Shown here piece after piece: positions 10,470 to 22,675 of a stretch of 64,000 nt of DNA; within the stretch, counting starts at the first letter, position 1, and the number at the start of each line of letters is the position of its first letter. The translations under genes were made by a program, and so were the position numbers. Location of the stretch: the NCBI GenBank assembly GCA_029204225.1, contig CM055101.1, positions 60,967,340-61,031,339 of the forward strand. Direction: 5' to 3'. Source of the stretch: Diphasiastrum complanatum (lineage: Eukaryota; Streptophyta; Lycopodiopsida; Lycopodiales; Lycopodiaceae). The notes beneath the pieces are model-generated. The model was not told where the DNA came from, did no database searches, and saw only the letters and a list, made by a program, of their open reading frames with translations.

Positions 10470-11380
10470 TGTAATCTAGAGTTGTGTGTCGCATGGTAAA
10501 GCTGGAAGCCCAACCGCATCTAACTGTAGAAAGTGAGTCCGATAGTAGTCGGGTCTAGCCTTGCCATGCTTGATTTAAGAAGCGTCTGAGGGTGCCTGAT
10601 GGAAAATCAGTGGTAGAAATGCCAAGTGTATCAAGTAAGCCTAGGAAAACCATGATATACGATAACTTTGACCATGAAGATGCTAAGAGGAGGTAAGTGC
10701 TACTTGTGTGTATCTCTGCTCATTTGCGAAGAACAACATGATACGCTGAATATATGTGATAAGTCGAAATACAACATCAAGCTATAGAGGTGGAATTGCA
10801 AACTCTGGCAGCATGACCTGATGTGGGACGAAGGGCTTAGCCCGTATTATGCGTGATAACATAAGAACTTGCAAGCTCGAAATACTGGCCCAATCAAATG
10901 AAGTGAGAAATGTACACCATGCCTTTACTGCACATAGGGTTGTGGGGCTAACAATTGTATCAAAGAGCCAACACTTACTCGGGGCATCGTGAATAAATCG
11001 TCAAAAACAGAACTTGTATACCTGGACAAGGGAAGCGTGGCCCTTCCCAAGTCTACTGCTGCCTATCTCATGCCAAACATAGGACCAATAAAGAGCACCC
11101 CTAGATAAGTGTAGGATGATACAATCTCCAGTGGCTGTTCGTCAAAGATGACCTCTTGTTGCTGCATGAAGGCCTTAGATGTATTGAAGACCATAACCTT
11201 GGTCTTTGTCATGTTATCCTCCAATCCCCATCTGATACAATGGAAAAACTATTTCCTTCATGTATGGTAGTTGGGGAATACCTCTTCAAGGTTGCTATTG
11301 GGATCTCGTTCACTCTGAAAGGGATCGGGTCCCCCGTGCTTGATAGAATTGTTTTCTTCTCTGATCATTGTGACTAGACA
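10470..11380 (-). pseudogene. LINE RT C-terminal (thumb and tail) remnant
   Basis: Minus-strand reading from about 11240: WGLEDNMTKTKVMVFN, EVIFDEQPLEIVSSYTYLGV (the LINE block after RT motif C). Then about 11070-10790 gives LFDTIVSPTTLCAVKAW, SISSLQVLMLSRI, AKPFVPHQVMLPEFAI. Further down, LITYIQRIMLFFANE and YYRTHFLQLDAVGLP close the ORF at about 10470. Order and motifs match the 3' half of the LINE RT that begins at 1-350, but this copy has several frame breaks. It lies about 1.1 kb upstream of the first recognised ABC1-kinase exon, so it may sit in an intron of that gene. Confidence 0.75.
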
Positions 11381-12514
11381 TGAACATAGTACAAAAGACG
11401 TGCAATCGTTAACTTATGGAATCAGCCCACAAAGTTGTACACTATCAACTTCTTCCTACATAGCATGAATGTGACAACATCGTCTCTCATATCACCACCA
11501 CCCAAGAGAAGTGCGAGTTACGTGCACGAAGACACTTTCATACATTTATAGAAAGACCAGCAACATATTGAGCTATAGAAAAGGCTGAAAAATTGTTAGA
11601 CAAGAACCATCATAGTAATAGGCTCACAAAAACGAAGTAAGATGAGGCCTAACTGCCCATTTGGAATGGGCAGAGCAGCACCTGCACAAAAGCTGACTTT
11701 CCAGGATAAAGGAGGCATGACAGTTGAATCAAAGTGGTAAGAGAACCTATTGGACCCTCCAAAAGCGACATTGGGACAACTGGTGAAACACACAAGTGCC
11801 AAGCTTGACTTCAAATTTGGCAGGCCAAGATGAATGGAACAACACGGAAAAGACCTGCAGCAATGAGGAACGTGAAACTGTGAGCTGCCACAGAAAGCAA
11901 CTACATGCTCCACAAGGAATGCCTAACCACGTATCACCATTATTTCCAGATAAAAAACAAAGTCAGTATCACCAGAAACTTCTTTTAGACAGCAATTCTG
12001 GTCCTGTCTCAGAGGTATCCAGACAAGTATTACAGTGAAGTAATCAGGGTTTGTGGCTGGAAAATGTTACAAGAAGCCAAGTTCTGTTGATGCAGCTGCA
12101 GGAGGAAAGAATTGCTTTTGGTGGAAGAAATTTGGAGCTAATAAGCAAGTACGATAACAGATGACATTGAGGTAAATAATGTAGGAATCAGAACTATTCT
12201 AGACCTAATATCGATATGTAAATCAAGCATCATTATTTTAAACTCTTTTAAAATTTCAACAAGGGAAAACAATCACTAGCCGCAATCAAAATTTCAAACA
12301 TTGGAGAAGCCTTGAAATGAATAAGGGCTCACATCAAGAGTACTGACATAGTGGGCCAAAATACATGCATCAAAGCAATTGAATCATGTTTATGATGCTA
12401 TTTGTTATTTTGATTCTGAAAAGCATGGATTAGCTTAGAAGCTGTGCTGTTTCATCATGCAAAATTTGACTCCATGAATGTGAACACAGGATCTTATGCC
12501 TTTTGTCTCCACAG
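11381..12514. other. Presumed intron or spacer upstream of the kinase exons
   Basis: No exon of the kinase could be found here by eye. Open frames at 11596-11913 (-) and 11796-12038 (+) overlap each other and carry no known motif. The acceptor TCTCCACAG at 12506-12514 shows that an upstream exon must exist further left or outside the window. Confidence 0.5.
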
Positions 12515-13548
12515 GCTCTTGTTTTTGCAGATGCAGCTAAAATCAAAGAACATAGTTTGAGTTTAGGCGCAGGGGAGGATTTGTACATACTCTTTGCTGG
12601 AGTTTTGACTATGCGGCCTTGGCACCGCATTGTCGATCCTGCAATAGATCATCTGAATATGTCTGATACTGATAAAGAGCGTCAGGAGCTTCAGGTAGAA
12701 GCGTGTTATTGCTATTCCATAGCTAATTGTGGATGAGACAGTACTGCAGTCATGTCACTTTCTGTTTATTAATGACTGATCTCGTTGAGCGTAAGCAGTT
12801 GGGTGACTTTCAAAATGATCTATTTATACCTATGGAAGGCTAAGTTTTCTGGAATACTTAAGTTGACCCTGTCAACCTTGTTTCTCTTTCCATGGTGCCT
12901 GACTTATCTAATTTTGCTTGCAGATGTATGCATCACAATATGTATTTGAGGTATCACAGTTGCTTAGCAGGCTTCCACGAGTAATACTTCTACTGCTTAA
13001 AACGAATGATTGCTTACGTGCTGTGGACAAAGCTCTTGTAAGAATGGTTTTCCTCAACTGCTTTGCCTCGACTTTACCTTTATTGTTCCATATTGTTGCT
13101 TTATTCATATTTACCACTTTGATCTAGACTGATTTCTCGAAGTTTTTGGCCACATGATTTGGAATAGGTCAATATAGCATACTGATGGGAAGTGAATTTT
13201 ACTAGAAAATGGGTTAACTGTGAGTCTGGTATGAATCTGACTGAAAGAATAAGCATGATGCTTCAAATTTCCATATAACGTGCTCCTTTTGCTGGCTGGT
13301 TACAGGGAACACCTGTTAATACTTATGTCATTGTTGGAAGGGAAGCAGCCCGAGCAGTTGCAGAGTTGCAGGCATTGGGAACAATGCCATGGCAGTCACG
13401 GTTATTGACTCTTTTGGATAGGCTAGAAGTGGAACTCCGACTATTAGTTCTACAGGCTGCATCCTGGCTTGCTAGTCTTCAGAAAAAAATTGTCCAGCTG
13501 TCATTATCAGCTTCCTCAACACCTTCAAAATCTGCAATCTCTGTTTGA
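12515..13548 (+). CDS. ABC1/UbiB-family atypical kinase (ADCK1-like), last three exons
   Basis: C-terminal part of an ABC1 (aarF/ADCK) kinase, a family acting in mitochondria or plastids on quinone and lipid metabolism. Exons: 12515-12694 (60 codons), 12924-13037 (38 codons), 13306-13548 (80 codons plus TGA), all phase 0 with CAG acceptors and GTAGAA/GTAAGA donors. Visible blocks are ALVFADAAKIKEHS, DLYILFAGVLTMRPW, then QMYASQYVFEVSQLLSRLPRVILLL-like residues with LKTNDCLRAVDKAL, and YVIVGREAARAV. As I recall, these match the plant ADCK1-like protein (Arabidopsis At4g24810 type), in which YASQY and LLKTNDCLR are strongly conserved. The catalytic kinase core (KxGQ, ATP-binding and DFG-like residues) lies in exons not found in the window. 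The three exons are undamaged, so the gene is probably functional with a very long, TE-filled upstream intron. Confidence 0.85.
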
Positions 13549-16149
13549 GAAAGGCATAGCCATTCTTTTATCTTGAATTGTTTCTATTACAGCACTCTCA
13601 ATGAAAATTTAATAGCATCACATATCATTCTTTACTCTGTGAGATGAATGATCTTGCAGATCTTATTTTGTGAGCTGGTAAGATATGCTGTACCATAACT
13701 CTCCCTTGTGGGAAATAGAGTTCAAACGAGTTGAAAAGAAAGATCTGGATATCATGTGTAGCTTGTTTCTGCTATTTCTTACGAATTAATGGCAAACAAA
13801 ATCATCTACAAGAATATTGAGAAAGCTTGACTTTTCATCAAAGTTCAAAGCTTGATCCTGCAGCCTATTGAGGCCATTCTTCATTGTTTTGTCTTTCCCC
13901 CATGCGGGGACAATAACAATATATGAATAATAGTACGGCCATGTCATCTCTGATTAATTTTGCCCCTTCGAGGCAGGCAAATGTGTTTGAGTGACGATGC
14001 TTATTATGATGGTCTATTCCTGAAATTCTTTATATAGGTTGGAATCTTGTTTGAAGCTATATAGTAGCCACTTAAACTCATCACTAGCAAAATCTTCTAG
14101 ATTTTTACATAACTACCAATGTTTGCCCACAAAAAAAAATAGCAACCACGTTTACACAACCTTCTGTACTTTTTTATTGCTTTGTTCCTCTTGTCTTTAT
14201 GTGGGGTTGTTCATGATATTGTTCAACTTCATGAGCTTCTTGGCTTGTTGCGCTCTTGTCATTTTTGTACTAGTCTTCTAAGTCGTTAATCATTATATTT
14301 GGAGATTCCTTGCAGATTTCTATATGTAATTAAGATATGTATTCAAGTCCTGGTCATCTTCTAATTACTAGACCAATCAGGGTTATACCATGACTATTTA
14401 CATCAAGCTAAATTTACTTTACAAAAAGAAATTTTTATTTCGAGGAACCAATTGAGCTTGAATAGTTGACTTTGTGCAATATTGCAAGATGTGTGAGGTG
14501 TTTTGGAATCTGGTCAAGTGATCAAGTGTATATTGATGGTAGAAGAACTCACTAGTAGTTTTAACATTTACTCTGGTGACCATTAGGTTATTTATACCCT
14601 ATAGAGAACAAAAATGAACAAGCTAAGTCTTCTCTACAATAAGTGAGAGCTAGGAAGTGTTTATGATGCTAATGTTAAGTGGTTTGTAGTCAAAGGACAA
14701 TTTCAATTTAATTTGTGTACGTCAAGTATTTTGTGACCCTCTTCCTGCTTGCTTTGTCGGAGTGGTGAAATCTTAATTCTTCATCCCTTGTTTCATGCAA
14801 GTGCTTGAGTTTTCTTTTATTGCATGAAGCGTTGAGTTTATCACGATAAATGATTAATTGTTGACTTACTCTTCAAAGCAAGTGCCATAATTGGTTGCAA
14901 TCAAAGTAACAAAATAATATCTAGCAAATGAGTAGAAATTGAACTAGAAGCTCTTACACTTTTAAGTGGATTCAATCCATTACGATTAAGTTGCAAGTTG
15001 GTCAATAGGTCCTTATCCTTGTTGAGGTGTGAAGTTGGCAATGCATCATGGATACCAAGGCATCATTTATGTTACATGTAATTATTTCAGCACCATGCAT
15101 GTAAGACACAAAGTGATTGGTTGTCTTGTATCGAAAATTGTAATGGCTTGCAAGTTGCCAACGAGAAAACACAATCTATGTGCATTCATGTTTTTCTTTT
15201 GAGATTTTTTTTTGTGTTTTTCTCATACCACTTTCCCTTTGATTTAGTTGGTGAAAAAGTATTTGCTACAATGGGGGGGTAGGCTAAATTGGTCCAATGT
15301 AGTTATGCATTATATTATTGTTAGATCAAACATTAGACAGTAAGGTTGTTCCATGCCAACATAGCCCATCCTACTAACAAATATTCCTCGCCTAAAACTA
15401 GAGGATAATTAGGGCTCATAGCTTACTTCAAGCCTCACTGATCCATTGTACAAGTGATGGCAATCCCTAGTATATATCCACACCACTTGGCTACATGCAT
15501 TGGCAATAATGTACTAGTCGCTTGTATTAGTTTTCCTTGAGTCAATTTCAACCCTGATTAGTACTTGAGTTCACTCTAGTTAGTACTAAAACTCACTAGA
15601 CTTTCTAACCCAAGGCTAGAAGTATGATAAAATTGACCAACATATTTGCCTCTTTAAGAATGCATTTTGTTTGAGGAAATGGTAGTTGGAAAAATTTCTT
15701 TGGAGACTTTCAGCACTCTCCCAAGGATCATTGTCTTTTAGTCATCCTTTTCAACAAACCAAGTGATTGGAGACGTCCAATTTCTCAAGTGTGTTTTTCT
15801 TCAATTTCTCAAGGAACTTTGGATAAAATGTTCTCAATTCATGCTAATCCACCAAGTGAATTCCCTTCATTGGTGGACATGTTTTTGGTCCTCTCACATG
15901 AACGACTAAATGCATTGTTACTCTCTTTATGATTTCTTGTGTGTAATCCAAACTGTCCACTCATTTTATGATTTTGAACAATATGCAGTACCTCATAGAT
16001 TGTTTGTATCTTACTTAGCTAAGTGAAAAAAAAGCAATTAAGCAAATCTAAAATCATGGTTGTGTTCGTATTTTCGATTCATTTTTTTGAAAGTTCTTAG
16101 TTTTGATCACAAATTCATTTGAAGCTTAATTGAAAATGCACAATATCAT
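13549..16149. other. 3' flank of the kinase gene and AT-rich spacer
   Basis: The first few hundred bases are probably the kinase 3' UTR. After that there is no supported gene, RNA or repeat; short frames (for example 14039-14281 +) have no motif and biased hydrophobic composition from T-rich sequence. Confidence 0.6.
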
Positions 16150-16600
16150 ATTTTTTTAGGATTATAGTCATGATTTCACAATGGTAGTCACAATTTTCAG
16201 AGTCGAATACTGACATTTTCACAATTAAATGCTCATAAGTAGTGAGAATTTTCATAGAAAGTAGTCACAAACTTATGAATCTAAAATTCACTCTTTCATG
16301 ATTTAGCATTAAGTTCTCATGATCAATACTTATATAAATAGTCACAATTTTCAGAATCGAATATTCTTAATTTTCAAATCAATATTCACATAAATCAATT
16401 TAATCTTAACAAAAGCCACGATTCAAAATTTATGATTCAACATTAAAAAAAGTAGTCAAAAATTTATGACGCAATATTGACAACTTTCACAATTCAATGT
16501 TGATGCTCACATTTTAGAGTTCTTGCACCATTGTGTATCAACAAAAGTCATGACTCAACACTTACAAAGTTCACACTTTAGTATTTGAGGAAATTGTAGT
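16150..16600. repeat. Degenerate AT-rich tandem repeat (TCACAATTTTCA / ATTCAACATTA units)
   Basis: Variants of AGTCACAATTTTCAGAATCGAATA and TTATGATTCAACATTA recur many times at irregular 30-60 bp intervals (for example near 16187, 16262, 16340, 16430, 16480). This looks like an old, mutated minisatellite. No coding content. Confidence 0.6.
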
Positions 16601-17386
16601 TGAGTTTTCATGAAAACCTGAGAATGGAAACTTTGACATGAATGCTTGAACTGCGTAATTGTACAGTTAATAATTAATAAACTTCCACAAACAAACTTGA
16701 ACAGCACCACTTCGAGAAAAAATGGCGAGAACTGGGATAGCCATGCTATCACACGTCCCCCGCCTCAATTGCGAATCGACCTCGGAAGCATAAACTGTAA
16801 CAGACTGCTTCAAAATTTCTTAACACGGAATATCATCAACTTGATGTGTGCTCGGCAAATATACTGCGTCTTATTTTTAAGTCACACCTTAGCAGCATCA
16901 TGGAAATTATAGAACTTCGGATGGGGGCTTAAAGACCTGTGAATAAACTGACAAACAAAAGAACAATAAAACCAATGAAATGTCTACATACACGCCATTC
17001 AGAACTACAAAGACACAAAACAATACACGGTGCAGTCAACGACACATCAACATCACTGTGATTCAAAAATTATAAAAACTGAACACATTATCGATAATCC
17101 ATAAAACAGAAACCGGACTTTGGAAAAGCATAGATAGGAGTTTGCTTATGAAGAACCAAAACCTTATTAAGATGACAAGCAGATTTTCAGCTTTTATTAA
17201 CATAATGTAACTTAAAAACTATAAGAATTGGCATATAAGAACTGAAAACAAAAATTGCAAACAAATAAATATAAAAATATCTTCGGCGGCATTATGGTGG
17301 TCTAAAATATCGGAAGTGTAGCAATTTCAATAACTCTTCATCCATTAAGACTTGGACACCATGCTGCTTCCATAATAGTTTGTCAT

Positions 17387-18185
17387 TTAGAGTATGTACT
17401 TCATACACCATATATAATTAGAAGTGCCTGTAATTAGTGCCATAATAATTTTGTTGGTGTACAGGAGTATAAAGAGCTTCAGATAGAATGTTGAACTGAA
17501 CCTGCATCTGTTTTTCGCAATCCCATAAATAATGTCGGTAATGAGATATAGCAGCAGTAGAAAGGTGTTTGATACATTGAGTGGGTTGACTCTGCGAGAC
17601 TGGATCATGAAAAACCTTAGATAGAGTATTGTACGCTGATAGAAATCATTCTTCGCAGGCCCATAAGGATTGCTTCCAATGATACATAGACATTGTCGAG
17701 ACCATGGAACTTTGTTGAGACTTCCAAAAGAAGCTGAATTGATATGGTTTACACTGTAACTTTGCCTCTCCAGCTCATAGGCAGCATCTTTACAAATCAT
17801 ATTCTGCAATGAATTATCTTCATTGACATTTATAGGGCCTCTGAAAACAAAAGACAGATTCTGAAATACGCCTGGTAGACGAACTGCCAAGGTACATAAA
17901 TGAAGTTTGAGCTTTGGCTTATCTTTTGGAAGAGAATCTCTGAAATATGCTGAGAAGAAAGAGGCTATAAGATATTGCTGAGAATCCTCCACCTCCTCAA
18001 TTTGAAGAATTAGACTGCCCTGCCACCATTATGTTGTAAGAAAATGAGATGGAATTTTGGAGAAGTATTGTGAATTCCGACACTTGAAATTCCGCATCAT
18101 TGCTTCTGCACATCAGTAGAACATCACATAATCTGCTTCTTGGAACTGGACAGCAGAAATTTGCTTTGATAGATAACTCTCTCAT
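17387..18185 (-). pseudogene. Unidentified coding remnant, about 265 codons in two frames
   Basis: Not recognised. Minus strand: a 62-codon stretch (18185-17997, starts MRELSIKANFCCPVP) and then a 201-codon open frame (17992-17387) with EEVEDSQQYLIASFF, DSLPKDKPKLKLHLCTLAV, LPGVFQNLSFVFRGP and AAYELERQSYS. The first 100 codons of the second frame have ordinary soluble-protein composition and look like real coding sequence; the rest becomes hydrophobic and AT-rich. It starts a few bases inside a tRNA-Asp-like primer-binding site on the same strand (18195-18212), so it may be the interior of an LTR element that carries a host-gene fragment. Could also be a chance ORF. Confidence 0.35.
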
Positions 18186-18194
18186 TGGTTGTGC

Positions 18195-18212
18195 TCCCCG
18201 ACAATGGTGCCA
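18195..18212 (-). promoter_or_regulatory. tRNA-Asp-like primer-binding site
   Basis: On the minus strand TGGCACCATTGTCGGGGA follows a T-run, resembling the TTTTTGGCGCCGTTGCCGGGGA junction of plant gypsy (Tat/Athila-type) elements, with two transitions. This implies an LTR to its right (above 18213) in minus orientation. The LTR outer end was not located. Confidence 0.5.
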
Positions 18213-19130
18213 AAAAGTCGCATATGTCGTAGCATGCTGAACTCAAAATGAGAGAGAAATGCAGTATAAAGGATTATTGTTCTCACAAAGAGCAACAATT
18301 ACAGATAATCTGTCATGATAGGTAGTAAAAATGATTTAGCAGTGATGTTCGGAGTGTGAATGGAATGTCGAAGATAACTGGTCATCATCGAATGTTGAAA
18401 ATGGTAGCCAGTAGCGCGAGTGTTATAGGAGAAAACACAGACAACATCAGGGAAATGATGATATGACACGGTTCCTTCAAGAATTTGGAATCATCTGTGT
18501 ACATTATGGTGCAACAACTGTTTAAGCTACTTCAATTACTTCGAAGAGACTAGAACTGATGAGACCCCGTTCTTTACAATCACAGTAGAGTTGTTTCTCA
18601 TCAAGTTTCAGTCACCAAAAGAACACAGCCAGAGACTATCAGTCCTCAACAACCAACCTCTCATACATCTGCTATACTGAATTACTAGGAATAGAAGCAT
18701 CTTCAAAGACTTTGCACATGATTTGACAGAGAGAGGGTTCCAAACAGCACAAAGATCAACAAATCATATCCAACAAGGGGTAAATGGGGTTTTAGCAATG
18801 CTCTTTCTGAGTTAGAACCTTATACGGTATAAAGAACATGGCAGAGAACAGAACTGCAGACATTCCATATCCATCTATAGTGCAAGAAGTTTATCTGACA
18901 AGCAAATAGAATGCACCATCAATGGCAAACGGCAAAGAACATAGTATGTTGTCCTTAGTTCGTTCATTCCACATAAAAGCAAAATTACGTGTACATAGAT
19001 ATACCTTTCAAATGCCACAGAGGCTGTCACACCCTGCTTCTGCTTCTTGAAAAACAGAGTAGACTCTCTAAGAAGAGAGGTACATCAGATCAAATGGCTA
19101 CCAAACTACTGCATTAGTAAATAGCTCTTC
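18213..19130. other. Possible LTR of the minus-strand element, otherwise no gene
   Basis: Contains no long ORF. It would be the LTR if the PBS at 18195-18212 is real; a second copy was not found by eye. Confidence 0.3.
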
Positions 19131-19139
19131 TATTCTTCT

Positions 19140-19230
19140 ACGGAGTTTGGGGGGGGGGGGGGGAAGGCCCTACCCTAGGGCCTTCGGTGCTGGGAGGGCC
19201 GTTGCCCTAGGGAGCCCGAGGGCCCGGGCC
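19140..19230. repeat. G-run and GC-rich hairpin
   Basis: A run of about 15 G (19148-19162) is followed by AAGGCCCTA-CCC-TAGGGCCTT, a perfect 9-bp stem with a 3-nt loop, then more GGGCCC/CCCGGG-rich sequence to about 19230. It is a GC island in an AT-rich region. Its function is unknown. Confidence 0.7.
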
Positions 19231-19390
19231 TTCCCCTGCGTAATGTGAAGTGCAAAGGTGGGCGCGGAGGGAGAAAGGCGAAGTGTTCACGGTTTCCAGA
19301 GACGAGTTCATTGACATGGGCAACTTCGCCACTGGAGATCCCCGAAGCTGAGGGGTTTGCACAACAAAGCGATATATGTGTGCTTGATCG

Positions 19391-19443
19391 TTGTTCAATC
19401 TCCCAGTCTGAAGATCATTGTTCAATCTCCCAGTCTGAAGATA
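19391..19443 (+). repeat. Tandem 27-bp duplication
   Basis: Two adjacent copies of a 27-bp unit starting TTGTTCAATCTCCCAG at 19391 and 19418. The + frame across it (19245-19472, 75 aa) therefore contains CSISQSED twice. Whether that frame is coding is unknown. Confidence 0.85.
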
Positions 19444-19588
19444 CTTTATTGAAAGCTTCTCAGAAGGATTAGTTGATAACTCGAATCTATCCAGCCCAAT
19501 TAAGTTTTTCTAGTTTAGTTTTAATGTCGTTTATTTCGATGGTATATTCTTTTCAACATTGATTCTAATTTTGTTTTAATTGTTTCAG

Positions 19589-20354
19589 TCGACATTGGAG
19601 CCTGAACATTCTTTTTGTGAAAATAAATAAAGGAGTATCAAATTTGCCTTGTGTAAAATAAATTCAGCTGAGAATAAACATAGAGAATTTGATTCTCTAC
19701 TTCATGTAGCCATTTGGGAAATACCGACAACAACAAAATCTATTGGCGAAGTTAACATAAATTCTCTCAAGGTATATTATATTTATTGCTGATAAGGATC
19801 TTTTTTGGTTTTAAATTTTTCATCTTAGCATGAATAAGTAATTTATCATGATATTAACAATTTTCATTCAATATCTACAATATGTACAGCAGAACGATTC
19901 TTTTAGTTGTGTCTGGTTCGTGCTATACAATACTATTTTTTGAGTGGTACAACTTAGAAATCAATGTTGATATTGACAAAATAATATTTTGTTTGTATAT
20001 TGTTTTTTATATCCTAATTTTTATTTCTTTTTGTGTCGTTGTAAATTGCTCATCCACCTTGTTTGTAATGACAACAATCTTGACGAAGTGTATAGATTGC
20101 GGCAAGAGTTGATAATTTTTTTTGTATTGAATGGTGTAAAAGTTTTGTTCCAGAGGTGCCGAAGGTGTGGAAAAGAGTGCTGCTCCTACTTTAACAGCCT
20201 TTTAGATTGCTCAAGAAGCAGATGTTGTAATATACAATCAAAGAGGCATATAAGTCCTTTGTAATAAAGAGGAAGGTGAAATAACAGGACATGAGATCGT
20301 AGTTTATCAAGCTCCTACTCCTGATATAAGAAAAAATACAAAAAAAGCTTACTG
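19589..20354 (+). pseudogene. Unidentified spliced gene remnant (convergent partner of the locus at 20.4-21.6 kb)
   Basis: Not recognised. A first exon-like stretch, 19589-19771, has a TTTCAG acceptor and a GTATAT donor and reads LEPEHSFCENK, stop, then HREFDSLLHVAIWEIP and SIGEVNINSLK. A stretch at about 20065-20140 reads NDNNLDEVYRLRQEL and FFVLNGVKV; the last block resembles the NGVK/NGKL block of the two-copy family below. A last exon-like stretch, 20154-20354, reads GAEGVEKSAAPTLTAF, stop, IAQEADVVIYNQRGI, stop, EEGEITGHEIVVYQAP. Three stops show decay. It ends 12 bp from the end of the minus-strand gene remnant. Confidence 0.4.
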
Positions 20355-20366
20355 AATAGAAATTCC

Positions 20367-20919
20367 TTAGCGTTCTTCCATTAGTTGGATAGTTTCGCCA
20401 ATATCTTTGCATTTGATCTCGAGCTCATGTCTTTTACGTACCTACAAAAATTTAATACAAAGTATGTTAGATTTAGTATAAAGATTATATGTTTGAAAGA
20501 AACTATTCATAAAGAATAGAGTGTTTACAATTACTTACGAGTTTACCATTGGAAATGAATTTGAAGTCTGAAAGGTATATCATATTGTAGGAGCAACAGT
20601 TCTTGCCTGATGTAATTCAGGCTCCAATCTACCTCCACCTCAATACAAGTCAAAAGTGCATCATTGTATATTATTTTAATATTCTTTCGTTCAGAGTGTC
20701 CACTGGCTTCAAAGTCTTGATCGAGTGGCACCCATTAACTTTTAATCTTTTTCCATATAATTGAAGCATAGGCTCAACATTTGTTTTTCTATTTGATAAC
20801 GAAAGCACATGGAAGACATTTTAATTCTGCTTTCTATATCTCCATCTGATTTTTTGTCTCAGCCTTCATTTATAAGTTCAGATAATAAACTACTTGATAA
20901 ATTTTTGCATACAAACATC
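20367..20919 (-). pseudogene. Two-copy unknown family, copy A: C-terminal exons
   Basis: Minus strand. Exon 20919-20539 begins MFVCKNLSSSLLSELINEG, has a TGA where the other copy has TGG (Trp), then RYQIEKQMLSLCF, a frameshift, WVPLDQDFEASGHSERKN, DALLTCIEVEVDWSLNYIRQEL and DFKFISNGKL. A GTAAGT donor follows at 20538. The last exon, 20441-20367, reads VRKRHELEIKCKDIGETIQ and ends in TAA. The same blocks, exon length and intron position occur in copy B at 43469-44015. The last 70 residues alternate as in ubiquitin-like beta-grasp domains (VEVxxxWSLxxIR, then FxFxxNG), which is only a pattern guess. Function unknown. Confidence 0.6.
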
Positions 20920-21049
20920 GTTGGGGGGTTTTGTGTACGTTGACACTTGAAAAGAAATCCACAAATATATTCAAAGAAATAAACCAGCTTAATCGAACTG
21001 TTTTTAATCTCGTGCTTGTCTTTCATGAATTTTTTACATCATTATATAG

Positions 21050-21611
21050 CTTGCAACGAAATGATTATGAAACTACATCATCTAGAGTAGCCCATTCATC
21101 ACTTTCAAAACTAGGTAATGGAATTGGGACTGTTTGCCCAAAATCTCCTTTTATATCAGGAATGTGGATAGATTCATACAAGAAGATTTCACAATCAACA
21201 AGATCTTTTGCAGTTCTACCTCTATATTGAAACTGTCCAATATTAGTGTGTACTACACACCTGCAAGAGATCCAGTTGGCTCCCATTCATTTATATTGGA
21301 TGGATATAAATCTGCAAGAGAAAAATGACCAGATTGGCAAGTTTAATGATAGATGATTATGAATGAGAAAAATCAAAGAATGGTAATATATCAATACTCA
21401 CAGTTGTTTTTTTTTTTTTGTGATCCTGACGGTTGAATCCTTGCACATTTATCTCTGAATGCATATATACATCTTGGACTAAAATTTCGGATATAGATTT
21501 TACTCCCAAAATGTTGGCCTTCCAATAAGATCGAAATGATAATTTTGTCTTTTTGCTTTTTCGAAATGTTCCTTTTGACAATGGATGCATCAGAACCCAA
21601 CTTGATCTTTT
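21050..21611 (-). pseudogene. Probable upstream exons of copy A, truncated by an LTR
   Basis: Minus strand, same orientation as copy A. An exon-like stretch from about 21311 (acceptor CTCTTGCAG) reads DLYPSNINEWEPTGSLAG, a frameshift, VVHTNIGQFQYRGR, LVDCEIFLYESIHIPDIKG and FGQTVPIPLPSFESDEW before a stop at 21065. Further right (21600-21391) a frame has GSDASIVKRNISKKQKDK and RCIYAFRDKCARIQP, likely another exon. That coding similarity ends at the CT microsatellite beginning at 21616, suggesting the LTR element there cut the gene. No homologue of these exons was found beside copy B. Confidence 0.4.
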
Positions 21612-21613
21612 TG

Positions 21614-21850
<237 letters not shown>

Positions 21851-21851
21851 A

Positions 21852-22551
<700 letters not shown>

Positions 22552-22563
22552 TGGTATCAGAGC
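22552..22563 (+). promoter_or_regulatory. Primer-binding site (iMet type)
   Basis: TGGTATCAGAGC directly after the LTR end CA. Confidence 0.88.
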
Positions 22564-22675
22564 TTGTGTTTCAGGTTATGAAGAAAGCAATCACATCTAT
22601 CAATGATTTGAAGAAGATATCAATGCTAGAGCATGCTAGATTGGATTCTACACCAAAATCGAGTTTCTTGCATAT

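Noticed and set aside
12908-13117. Minus and + ORFs over the second kinase exon, including its read-through into the intron
   Set aside because: The + frame is exon 12924-13037 plus intron; the minus frame is its shadow.
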